DNA of 29,534 nucleotides. Source: Prevotella sp. (GTDB lineage: Bacteria > Bacteroidota > Bacteroidia > Bacteroidales > Bacteroidaceae). Made by a program: the position numbers and the translations under genes. Of this stretch, positions 22,450-29,534 are shown one piece after another (position 1 is the first letter of the stretch; every line of letters begins with the position of its first letter). The stretch is taken from assembly GCA_024681875.1 (NCBI GenBank), contig JAILAA010000204.1, positions 1 through 29,534 of the forward strand. The letters run 5' to 3'. The notes below the pieces were generated by a model. The model had not been told where the DNA came from. It was given only the letters and a program-made list of their open reading frames with translations, and searched no databases.

Positions 22450-24462
22450 TTACAACTGATACTCCAGCATTACCATGCTGTACGGCTGCAGGTCGAGCGT
22501 GAACTTCTTCTTGGCCTTCAACTGCTCGGTCTGTGGGGCAATGGGCTGGGCATCGTAGTTGTTTTCCTGGTCAGGAGCACCAGTGAGCACAGTCTTCGTA
22601 GCCATCTTCTTCAGACCGAAACGGCTCAGATTGACGTTGGCCTTCTTCGGCTGGTCGCCGGCGTTCACCATCTTCACATAAAGCTTGCGCGTCTTCACGT
22701 TCAGGATAACACTCTGACCGTAATGCACGTCGGCCTGAGGCTGTTCCACGCCGGGGGCGTCGCCCTCAAACGAGACACAGTCGCCATAGTAATACTGGCC
22801 GCTGGACTGGCCGAACAGCTGCTGCACGTAGTAGCTGCAGGTAAGGAACGGACGCTCGTTGTCGTAGTAGATGAGGTCGGGGTTCCACTGTGTGCCGTTC
22901 TTGCGGGCGAAGAGAGGCGCATAGCTGGTCATGCATACCACGTCGGCGTTGCGCTCCACGTGGAGCAGGTAGAGACCCTCGGCCAGGGCGTCGATGAGCT
23001 TCTTGTCCTTGGCTGCATACTCGCCCAGGTAGACCTTCGTCTTGCGGTCACGCGGATAGTTGTCGTACTGGCGCTTGTTCAGGAAGTAGTCGTTCTTCTC
23101 GTAGTAGTGCTCGTCTAGAATGGGCATGTCGAGCTCTTCGGCCAACTTCCAGCCGGCTTCAAAGTCGGGATTGCCCTCATGTGAGCCGGGGCCGGCGGTG
23201 CCCACGATGATGATTTCGGGATGGGCCTTCATCACGCGCTCATAGATATACTTGAAGCGCTCGATGAACTCGGGCGAAATCTTCTCCTCGTTGCCAATGC
23301 CCAAGTATTTCAGGTTGAAGGGCTTCGGATGACCTGCATCGGCACGCATCTTGGCCCATTTGTTGGTGGCAGGGTCGCCGTTGGCCCACTCGATGAGGTC
23401 AATGGCCTCAGCCACCCACTCGTCCATCTCGCTCATGGGCACGACGTCCTGGGCCTGTGTGGGCCACATGTTCCAACCGCCGTTGGTGCCCTGACAGCTC
23501 ACGCCGCTGGGCAGGATGGGCACAGGCTCCATGCCGAGGTCTTCGCAGAACTGGAAATACTCAAAGTAGCCCAGTCCCACGCTCTGGTGGTAGCCCCAGG
23601 TGTTCTTCAGCTGTCGGCGCTGCTCCTTCGGGCCGATGGTGGTCTTCCAGCGGTAGGTGTTCCAGAAACCGTCGCCACCACCGTGCACCACGCATCCGCC
23701 GGGGAAGCGCATAAACTTCGGGTGCAGGTCGGCCAAGGCCTGTGCCAGGTCCTTGCGCAGTCCGTGACCCTTGTAGGTGTCCTCGGGCATCAGCGACACC
23801 TGGTCGATGTCGAGGTCGCCCACGGTGAGGACGAGAATCTGCAGGTTGGCCTTCTGGCAGTCCTCGGTGGGTGTCAGCACGGCCTCATATTTCTGCCATG
23901 ACGTGCTGCTCACGTCTAATGTCGTCTCGTCCAATACGATGGGGTCGGCGCCCCAGCCCTCTCCGGGCTTGGCTAATACCACGCGTACCTGCTTGGCACC
24001 ACCGATGTTGCGCAGGAAAACGGAGAAGTCGTACTTCGCGCCGGCCTTCACCGAAATGCCGTCGAAGCCGTCGTTCTGCAGACCGAATCCTTTCCAGCCC
24101 TTGTAGTCTTTGAATTCCTTCGTGCGCTCGGTGTGCAGGCGCATGTAGGTGGCATTGTTAGGGTGGAGCGGATTGTCCATGCGCACTTGCAGGGTGCCTA
24201 AGGAGTGCCCCGGACGTATCTGCTTCCATGCTGTGCCGGCGCCCCATCCGTCACGGTCGGCAGGACTGTACTCGAAAGAGCCGTTCTGAATGAGCTCGGC
24301 ATAGAGGCCGCCGTCGGCAGAGTTGTTGATGTCTTCGAAGAAGATGCCGACGAGTTCATCGCTGATGGCCTTGCCGCCTTTCGGGGCGCTCATGGGCCGC
24401 TGGGCGCTGAGGCCCATGGTGGCTGCCATCAACAAGGCAGCCATTGCTGTTAATTTCTTCAT
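22450..24462 (-). CDS. Exported GH51 alpha-L-arabinofuranosidase
   Basis: It removes alpha-L-arabinofuranosyl side groups from arabinoxylan or arabinan. The 670-residue protein has a signal peptide (MAALLMAATMGLSA), an N-terminal beta-sandwich with carbohydrate-binding-like sequence, a TIM barrel with acid/base E392 (GIGNEE) and nucleophile E481 (VYLGEYAA), and a C-terminal beta domain (LDLQPYSMVMLEY). It lies 28 bases downstream of a GH43 gene on the same strand. Confidence 0.95.
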   Translation of the reverse strand: MKKLTAMAALLMAATMGLSAQRPMSAPKGGKAISDELVGIFFEDINNSADGGLYAELIQNGSFEYSPADRDGWGAGTAWKQIRPGHSLGTLQVRMDNPLHPNNATYMRLHTERTKEFKDYKGWKGFGLQNDGFDGISVKAGAKYDFSVFLRNIGGAKQVRVVLAKPGEGWGADPIVLDETTLDVSSTSWQKYEAVLTPTEDCQKANLQILVLTVGDLDIDQVSLMPEDTYKGHGLRKDLAQALADLHPKFMRFPGGCVVHGGGDGFWNTYRWKTTIGPKEQRRQLKNTWGYHQSVGLGYFEYFQFCEDLGMEPVPILPSGVSCQGTNGGWNMWPTQAQDVVPMSEMDEWVAEAIDLIEWANGDPATNKWAKMRADAGHPKPFNLKYLGIGNEEKISPEFIERFKYIYERVMKAHPEIIIVGTAGPGSHEGNPDFEAGWKLAEELDMPILDEHYYEKNDYFLNKRQYDNYPRDRKTKVYLGEYAAKDKKLIDALAEGLYLLHVERNADVVCMTSYAPLFARKNGTQWNPDLIYYDNERPFLTCSYYVQQLFGQSSGQYYYGDCVSFEGDAPGVEQPQADVHYGQSVILNVKTRKLYVKMVNAGDQPKKANVNLSRFGLKKMATKTVLTGAPDQENNYDAQPIAPQTEQLKAKKKFTLDLQPYSMVMLEYQL

Positions 24463-24490
24463 TGATTTATTATTAATTTAAAAATGCTGA

Positions 24491-25951
24491 TTAGTGGTTG
24501 CGGAAGTTCCACTTCGAGTTGTCGCTGCTGAAGTCATACTCAGCGAGAGTGGGTGTGCTGTCGCCTGCGGAGTAAAGGCAATACTTCTGGTTATTGCCCT
24601 CCTGGCCGGGGATGACGTAGGGCATGATGCGATAGGTGCCGTCGGTGAGCTGCTCGATGCGCCAGAGCTGTTCGTCGAGGTCGGCCAGTTCCCTCGTAAC
24701 AACCTCCAGCTTGTCGGTGGCGGTCAGGGCGCGGTTGGTACCCTCGATGCGGATGACATAGAGCGGGCCTGCGATGGTGCCTCCACGCTGGGGAACGGGC
24801 ACAACCTGCCACTTCTGCCACGGACGGAACATATAGTCGCTGCAGCGCACGGCAATCTCGCCCTCGGGCCAAGAACCCTGTACCTCGGCCAGCGTCTGGT
24901 TGGCCACGGGCTTCACGGGCTGCTGCATCTGGTCGCGGTTGAACCATCCCATGCGCTCCTGCTGCATGCGCACGAAGTCGACTGCCAGCTCCAAGGAGTA
25001 GCCGCGGCGCTCGCTTTCAATCTCGTAGACGCCCTCCTTGACCTGCTCGCCGGCGTAGGGCCAGTCGTTCTTCCAAAGCAACGGACGGATGGCCAATGTA
25101 GAGCGGCCGCCCATGTCGAAGTCAGCCTCCCAGTGGAACGACATGATCTCGACGCCTTCATCGATGATGGTACGTCCGAAATGTCCGGCACCCGTCTTGC
25201 GGTCGCCTGCAGCGATGACCATACGGCCTCCGCCGTGGTACATGTCGCGTCCCACATTATCTATATAGGGGCCTTCCACGCTGCGCGAGCGACCCACCAC
25301 AATGTTATAGGTGGAGTTCACGCCGTCGCAACAAGTGCCGTGGGTGCCGAGAAGGTAGTACCAGCCGTTGCGGTAGATGAGGTCGGTGGCCTCACAGTCG
25401 ATGGCGATGTCCTTCTCCTTGTTGCCGCTGACACGGAAGCCCGTCTTCGGGTCAAGCTCAATGAGTCGGATGGTGCCGAAATAGGTACCGTAGCTCACCC
25501 ACAGACGTCCCGTCGTGGGGTCGAGCAACATGCCGGGGTCGATGGCGTCCTGATCTTCCATGCCGTCGCTGCTGCATACCTCAACGGCCTCTGTCCACTT
25601 GAAGTCAGGACTCTTCGGATCGAGTGTCTTGTTCCACATGGTAAGGATGCGGCCGCTATGACCGCCACCCAGTCCACCACCAGTAGCACCGTAGATGCAG
25701 AGGTAGCGGTCACCAATCTTCATAATATCAGGGGCTGCGCCGCCGCCTGGGCGCTCAGCGCCACTGTTCCACGTCCAGCCATTTTCACTGATAAGGCCTC
25801 CGCCGCCTGTGCCAAAGGTGTAGTATTTGCCCTCACATTCGGCGATGGTCGACGGGTCGTGGATGTAGGGTGCACCCACTTGCGCCCTTGCAGGGCTAAA
25901 TGATAAAGAACAAATGATAAATGATAAACCTGTCAGATATTTTGTTTTCAT
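24491..25951 (-). CDS. Exported GH43 arabinan/arabinoxylan-acting enzyme with a C-terminal trefoil-like region
   Basis: The five-bladed GH43 propeller begins after a signal peptide with the catalytic-base Asp D32 (YIHDPSTIAEC). Other motifs are DAIDPGM and CEATDLIYRNGWYYL, in which E187 is the probable acid. The sequence resembles endo-arabinanase-type members. The last 120 or so residues (WQKWQVVPV, TNRALTATD, QLWRIEQLTDGTYRIMP, KYCLYSAGD) look like a ricin-type beta-trefoil, a carbohydrate-binding fold. The start is ATG 25951 rather than the TTG at 25957. An octamer tandem array lies directly upstream, and the GH51 gene follows. Confidence 0.88.
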   Translation of the reverse strand: MKTKYLTGLSFIICSLSFSPARAQVGAPYIHDPSTIAECEGKYYTFGTGGGGLISENGWTWNSGAERPGGGAAPDIMKIGDRYLCIYGATGGGLGGGHSGRILTMWNKTLDPKSPDFKWTEAVEVCSSDGMEDQDAIDPGMLLDPTTGRLWVSYGTYFGTIRLIELDPKTGFRVSGNKEKDIAIDCEATDLIYRNGWYYLLGTHGTCCDGVNSTYNIVVGRSRSVEGPYIDNVGRDMYHGGGRMVIAAGDRKTGAGHFGRTIIDEGVEIMSFHWEADFDMGGRSTLAIRPLLWKNDWPYAGEQVKEGVYEIESERRGYSLELAVDFVRMQQERMGWFNRDQMQQPVKPVANQTLAEVQGSWPEGEIAVRCSDYMFRPWQKWQVVPVPQRGGTIAGPLYVIRIEGTNRALTATDKLEVVTRELADLDEQLWRIEQLTDGTYRIMPYVIPGQEGNNQKYCLYSAGDSTPTLAEYDFSSDNSKWNFRNH

Positions 25952-25964
25952 AATCAATTGAATT

Positions 25965-26076
25965 CGTTATGTCGTTATTTCGTTATTACGTTATGTCGTT
26001 ATTACGTTATGTCGTTATTACGTTATGTCGTTATCACGTTATTACGTCATTACGTTATTTCCTTGTCACGTTATTT
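25965..26076. repeat. CGTTATNN octamer tandem array
   Basis: Fourteen consecutive octamers, mostly CGTTATTA, CGTTATGT or CGTTATTT; between 25981 and 26028 the pair CGTTATTACGTTATGT is repeated three times without change. The array fills the spacer between two GH43 genes, and its last unit contains the stop codon of the upstream gene (26071-26073). There are no spacers, so it is not CRISPR. Confidence 0.95.
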
Positions 26077-28197
26077 CGAGGAAAGCGTTACGTTATAATT
26101 CGTGACAGGTTTGCCCTGCTCGTCAAGGAAACGGACGCAGAAGTCGCTCATGCCCGGGCCGTTGATGATGGCACCGCGCAGAATGTTTCGGCCTTTCTTC
26201 AGCGTGAGACGCTGCGACATGGCGTCGTCCTTCACCATGCGCCGGTCGCCGCTGAGCAGCAGGGCTTCCTCGCCGTTGAGCCACCACATCGAGGCTGAGT
26301 TGGAGCCAACGGCAAGGCGCACGTTCTCGATGTCTTCGTCGCAGTCGATGATGGTGACTGCCCAGAAGAGCACGCCGTAGACCTTCTCTCCGTATTTCTC
26401 GGCGAAGCGAAAGAGCTTCACGTTAAACATGTTGCTTTCCAAGGCGTGCCACGTCAGCGTTTGCTTCACGGTCTTCACCTTCGGGCCCTCAGGCATCTGC
26501 TGGGCACCACGACCAAAGCCTGCGGGGGCCTGCTCCTGCTGGAACACGGCCGTCACCTTCTGGCCATTCTTGGGCAGGATGGTCTGCTGGCCTTTGAAGT
26601 ATTCGCGATTAAAGTGCTCGCGCAGATAGCTGTCGGTGAAGACGGTATTGCCGCTGTTGGGTTTGTCAATGGGCTCCAAGAGCATCCAGCGGCGGATGAA
26701 GCCTTCGTCGTCGGGGTGCGATGGCATCGCACCAGACGGGACGGAGGTGAAGTAGTCGGGGCGGTTCTTGAACTGCACCCAGTCAACACTAAGCGCGCCG
26801 TTGCCCTCGTTGGTAATGACGAGGTCGGTAACGCCCTTAGGTGTGTACTCAAGGTTAGCGGCCTGCGAGAGCCACTGGTTAGTGAGATCACGACGGAAGC
26901 GGGCCATCATAGGGTCGGTGGTCGGCTCGGGCTTCACCGTCAGCTTGATGCGGGCAATGACCTTGCCTTTTTCACTCTTCTCGCGGATACTGAACTCGGT
27001 GTTGTCGGCAGCCTTCACGTTGATAATCAGATAGCCGTCCTTGATGCAGCTGAAGTCTACGTCGTTGTATTTCAGCCAGCTGCCCTTTGTCGGCAAGGTA
27101 GCCTGATAGCTGCGGAAGGTGTTCACAGTGTCGATGAGCTCCTCAGTCACATCGCTGCTGGCAGTGCTGAAGCGGTCAATCTCAATCTTCTCCGTAGCCT
27201 TGTTGATGCCTACGCCTCGCAGGGTTTGCTTCACCTCCTGGATGGTGCCGTCGGCATTGAAGTAAAGCTTCTCAATGCAGGCAGAGCGGCGCTTGTCGTC
27301 GTTCGGAGAGAAATAGTTGTGGTGATAGAACAGGTACCATTGGCCCTGGTAGTTGACAATGCTGTGGTGGTTGGTCCAGCAACCGTTGGGCTGCTCGGCC
27401 ATGATCAGTCCCTTGTATTCGTAGGGCCCCATCGGATTCTTGCTCATGGCGTAGCCAAGAACTTCAGTGTTCTCCCTCACATACGGATAGGTCAGATAAT
27501 AGTTGCCGTTGTATTCGAAGGCAAACGGTCCCTCGGCCTGACGGTTGGGCAGGTCCTTGAGGCAGTTGACGCCCATCATCTCAAACTCGCGGTCACCAAA
27601 CTTCACCATCTCGGTCGGGGTGTCGTCGGCCAGCTCCTTCATGTTGGGCTTGAGCTTGGCGCAACGTCCATTGCCCCAGAAGATGTAGGCATTGCCGTCG
27701 GAGGCCTGAAGCACGCATGGGTCGATGCCGTTGATGCCCTTGATAGGCTCCGGCTCAGGGATGAACGGCCCTGTGGGACTGTCGGCAATGGCAACACCTA
27801 CGCCGAAGCCTCGCATGGCCCCATTAGGTGTTGACGGGAAGTAGAAATAATACTTGCCATTTCTCTCCACGCAATCGGGCGCCCACATGGAATAGGAATT
27901 GGGCCTTACCCAAGGCACCTTGTTCTGCGTGACGATGACGCCGTGGTCGGTCCAGTCGGTCAGATTATCCGACGAGAACACATGATAGTCTTCCATGCAG
28001 AACCAGTTCGGGCGAAGATTGGCGCCCTCCGGCGTAGAAGGATCTGGCGGGAAGATGTCGTGTGAGGGGTAGAGATAGACGCGCCCATTGAAGACACGAG
28101 CCGTCGGGTCAGCCGTGAACTGGTCACGGATAATTGGATTCTGAGCCGCCAGCATAAGCGGCATTCCCAAGAGCAATAAGCCGATGATTCTCTTCAT
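26071..28197 (-). CDS. Exported GH43 enzyme with CBM6-like and extra C-terminal domains
   Basis: The signal peptide (MKRIIGLLLLGMPLMLAAQ) is followed by a GH43 propeller with catalytic base D30 (TADPTARVF), YSMWAPDCVERNGKYYFYFP and acid E222 (QAEGPFAFEYNGNYYLTYP). The middle (about residues 360-480, ending ALSVDWVQFK) looks like a CBM6-type xylan-binding module. The last 200 or so residues, with WMLLEPIDKPNSGNTVFTDS near the start and SASMWWLNGEEALLLSGDRR later, form a further beta-rich region I cannot name. The likely role is xylosidase/arabinofuranosidase action on arabinoxylan. It is first in a probable GH43-GH43-GH51 operon and divergent from the GH10 gene. Confidence 0.88.
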   Translation of the reverse strand: MKRIIGLLLLGMPLMLAAQNPIIRDQFTADPTARVFNGRVYLYPSHDIFPPDPSTPEGANLRPNWFCMEDYHVFSSDNLTDWTDHGVIVTQNKVPWVRPNSYSMWAPDCVERNGKYYFYFPSTPNGAMRGFGVGVAIADSPTGPFIPEPEPIKGINGIDPCVLQASDGNAYIFWGNGRCAKLKPNMKELADDTPTEMVKFGDREFEMMGVNCLKDLPNRQAEGPFAFEYNGNYYLTYPYVRENTEVLGYAMSKNPMGPYEYKGLIMAEQPNGCWTNHHSIVNYQGQWYLFYHHNYFSPNDDKRRSACIEKLYFNADGTIQEVKQTLRGVGINKATEKIEIDRFSTASSDVTEELIDTVNTFRSYQATLPTKGSWLKYNDVDFSCIKDGYLIINVKAADNTEFSIREKSEKGKVIARIKLTVKPEPTTDPMMARFRRDLTNQWLSQAANLEYTPKGVTDLVITNEGNGALSVDWVQFKNRPDYFTSVPSGAMPSHPDDEGFIRRWMLLEPIDKPNSGNTVFTDSYLREHFNREYFKGQQTILPKNGQKVTAVFQQEQAPAGFGRGAQQMPEGPKVKTVKQTLTWHALESNMFNVKLFRFAEKYGEKVYGVLFWAVTIIDCDEDIENVRLAVGSNSASMWWLNGEEALLLSGDRRMVKDDAMSQRLTLKKGRNILRGAIINGPGMSDFCVRFLDEQGKPVTNYNVTLSSK

Positions 28198-28247
28198 TTC
28201 GATAATGGTTGATAATGTGATTCTGTGTCAGATACGGTAATTTGGTG

Positions 28248-28255
28248 CAAATTTA
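28248..28255 (-). promoter_or_regulatory. Bacteroidota -7 box for the GH43-GH43-GH51 genes
   Basis: TAAATTTG followed by CACC on the minus strand fits TAnnTTTG, about 50 bases before the ATG at 28197. The -33 element is weak. Confidence 0.6.
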
Positions 28256-28362
28256 CAAAAAAAGAGCTGGAGTGTGTTTTCTATTTGTTTCATTTTTATC
28301 TCTTATTGTCTCATCGCACGAATTAAGCCCTATTAACCTGCCTCCTTATCAATAAATATGTA

Positions 28363-28370
28363 TAACTTTG
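28363..28370 (+). promoter_or_regulatory. Bacteroidota -7 box for the GH10 xylanase
   Basis: TAACTTTG followed by CAGC fits TAnnTTTG, 43 bases before the ATG at 28413. It lies back-to-back with the promoter at 28248 in a 215-base divergent region. Confidence 0.65.
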
Positions 28371-28412
28371 CAGCAAGCAAATCTTTTTTATCAACAACCA
28401 AAAACATAACAC

Positions 28413-29534
28413 ATGAAAAAATTTTTCTTAGCCCTGTTGGCGATGACGGCCATATCCGCCACCAGCACATGGGCACAATTCCGTCAGGTAGACCCTAGAG
28501 CCAACGTCGGTCTGAAGGATGCCTACAAAGATTATTTCACCATTGGCGTCGCCCTTAACCAGCGTAACGTGAGCGATGAGGCTCAGATGGCACTCATCAA
28601 GAAAGAGTTCAACAGCGTGACAGCTGAGAACGACTGGAAGCCAGGAGAGATACACCCTCAAGAGGGCGTATGGAACTTTGAGCGCGCCGACAAGATTGCT
28701 AACTTCTGCCGCCAGAACGGCATCAAGATGCGCGGCCACTGCCTTTGCTGGCACTCGCAGTTTGCCGACTGGATGTTCACCGACAAGAAGGGCAAGCCCG
28801 TTACGAAGGAGGTGTTCTACGAGCGCCTGCGTGAGCACATCCACACCGTGGTGAACCGCTATAAGGACGTGGTCTATGCCTGGGACGTGGTCAACGAGGC
28901 CATGGCCGACGACGGCGGTGGTCCCCGCTGGGGCCGTCGTCCAGGTGAGGAGCCCAGCCCCTACCGCCAGAGCCGTCACTTCCAGCTCTGCGGCGATGAG
29001 TTCATTGCCAAGGCTTTCCAGTTTGCCCGTGAGGCCGACCCCAACACACTGCTGTTCTACAACGACTACAGCTGTGTGGACGAAGGCAAGCGCGAGCGTA
29101 TATATAATATGGTAAAGAAGATGAAGGACGCCGGCGTGCCCATCGACGGTATCGGCATGCAGGGCCACTACAACATCTACTTCCCCGATGAGGCTCAGCT
29201 TGAGAAGGCCATCGTGCGCTTCAAGGAGATTGTGAATCACATCAACATCACCGAGCTCGACCTGCGCATGAACAACGAGAGCGGCGGCCAGCTGATGTTC
29301 TCACGCGGTGAGGCTCGTCCTATGCCCGGATACATGGGAACGCTGCAGACCGACCAGTACGCACGCCTGTTCAAGGTGTTCCGCAAGCATGCTGACGTCA
29401 TCGACAACGTCACCTTCTGGAACCTCGGCGACCGTGACTCGTGGCTCGGCGTGAACAACCACCCGCTGCCCTTCGACGAGAACTACCGTCCGAAGGCCTG
29501 CTACCGTGCCATCCGCGACTTCGACCCCGTGCTC
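28413..29534 (+). CDS. Exported GH10 endo-1,4-beta-xylanase (3' partial)
   Basis: The frame stays open to the window end (374 codons) with no stop, so the gene is cut by the edge. The signal peptide is MKKFFLALLAMTAISATSTWA. GH10 motifs in order are FTIGVALNQRN, FNSVTAENDWKPG, RGHCLCWHSQ, the acid/base WDVVNEAM (E162) and the nucleophile ITELDLRM (E281), then NVTFWNLGDRDSWL. It cuts the xylan main chain, complementing the neighbouring arabinofuranosidases and GH43 enzymes. Nearly the whole catalytic domain is present, so little should be missing. Confidence 0.96.
   Translation, partial: MKKFFLALLAMTAISATSTWAQFRQVDPRANVGLKDAYKDYFTIGVALNQRNVSDEAQMALIKKEFNSVTAENDWKPGEIHPQEGVWNFERADKIANFCRQNGIKMRGHCLCWHSQFADWMFTDKKGKPVTKEVFYERLREHIHTVVNRYKDVVYAWDVVNEAMADDGGGPRWGRRPGEEPSPYRQSRHFQLCGDEFIAKAFQFAREADPNTLLFYNDYSCVDEGKRERIYNMVKKMKDAGVPIDGIGMQGHYNIYFPDEAQLEKAIVRFKEIVNHINITELDLRMNNESGGQLMFSRGEARPMPGYMGTLQTDQYARLFKVFRKHADVIDNVTFWNLGDRDSWLGVNNHPLPFDENYRPKACYRAIRDFDPVL

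Noticed and set aside
24494..25903. Long plus-strand open frame (469 codons) opposite the GH43 gene
   Set aside because: It is antisense to a clear GH43 gene with catalytic motifs; the frame is open only because of the codon bias of the real gene.
25965..26076. CRISPR array
   Set aside because: Octamers are directly abutting, without unique spacers, and no cas genes are present.
26446..27834. Long plus-strand open frame (462 codons) opposite the second GH43 gene
   Set aside because: Antisense shadow of a well-supported GH43-CBM6 gene, with no recognisable domain.
28428..29240. Minus-strand open frame opposite the xylanase
   Set aside because: Antisense to a GH10 frame with all catalytic motifs.

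Overview
The window looks like a chromosomal segment of a plant-polysaccharide-degrading Bacteroidales, most likely Prevotella or a close relative. The pointers are Bacteroidota-type -7 promoter boxes (TAnnTTTG) upstream of several genes, little Shine-Dalgarno signal, exported proteins with C-terminal sorting-like domains, a propeller/LytTR sensor-regulator, an exported S9 peptidase and a run of arabinoxylan-active glycoside hydrolases (GH10, GH43, GH43-CBM6, GH51). The species assignment is an inference.

Layout. 1-1746: 3' part of a membrane-anchored beta-propeller/LytTR regulator. 1786-6617: a corrinoid methyl-transfer module. It holds a 984-residue UroD-like + homocysteine methyltransferase + B12-binding fusion on +, and convergent to it a stand-alone MetH-activation-domain protein and a Zn-type MtaA/UroD methyltransferase on -. 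6614-10647 (-): S9 peptidase, a DUF721/DciA-like protein and recF. 10788-12052 (+): a membrane TPR protein and lumazine synthase (ribH), closed by a strong terminator. 12130-16083 (-): two large exported proteins, one with CARDB-like repeats and one propeller-like, both with C-terminal sorting-like domains. 16084-16540: a gene-free region with a nested palindrome. 16541-22440 (+): GH2 enzyme, DUF1846 protein, panE and a TrkH potassium transporter. 22450-28197 (-): GH51, GH43 and GH43-CBM6. 28413-end (+): a GH10 xylanase cut by the window edge.

Two things stand out. First, the corrinoid module is a rearranged methionine synthase. It has the homocysteine, cobalamin and (as a separate protein) reactivation domains, but in place of the methyltetrahydrofolate-binding domain it has a UroD-fold domain, and a second UroD-fold protein lies nearby. 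This suggests methyl transfer to homocysteine from an unidentified donor, possibly without folate.

Second, the window is full of short repeats of about ten unrelated families. They sit between genes, against stop codons and, in-frame, inside proteins. GC-rich palindromes occur nine times, always inside coding sequence. Several are read in one phase as the peptide PLPxREG or PLPxGKG. They fill the domain linkers of the fusion and loops of both partner proteins. Other families add peptides to RecF, the S9 peptidase and the regulator, or supply their C-terminal codons. This resembles the palindromic elements known from Rickettsia proteins, but with several families in one neighbourhood.
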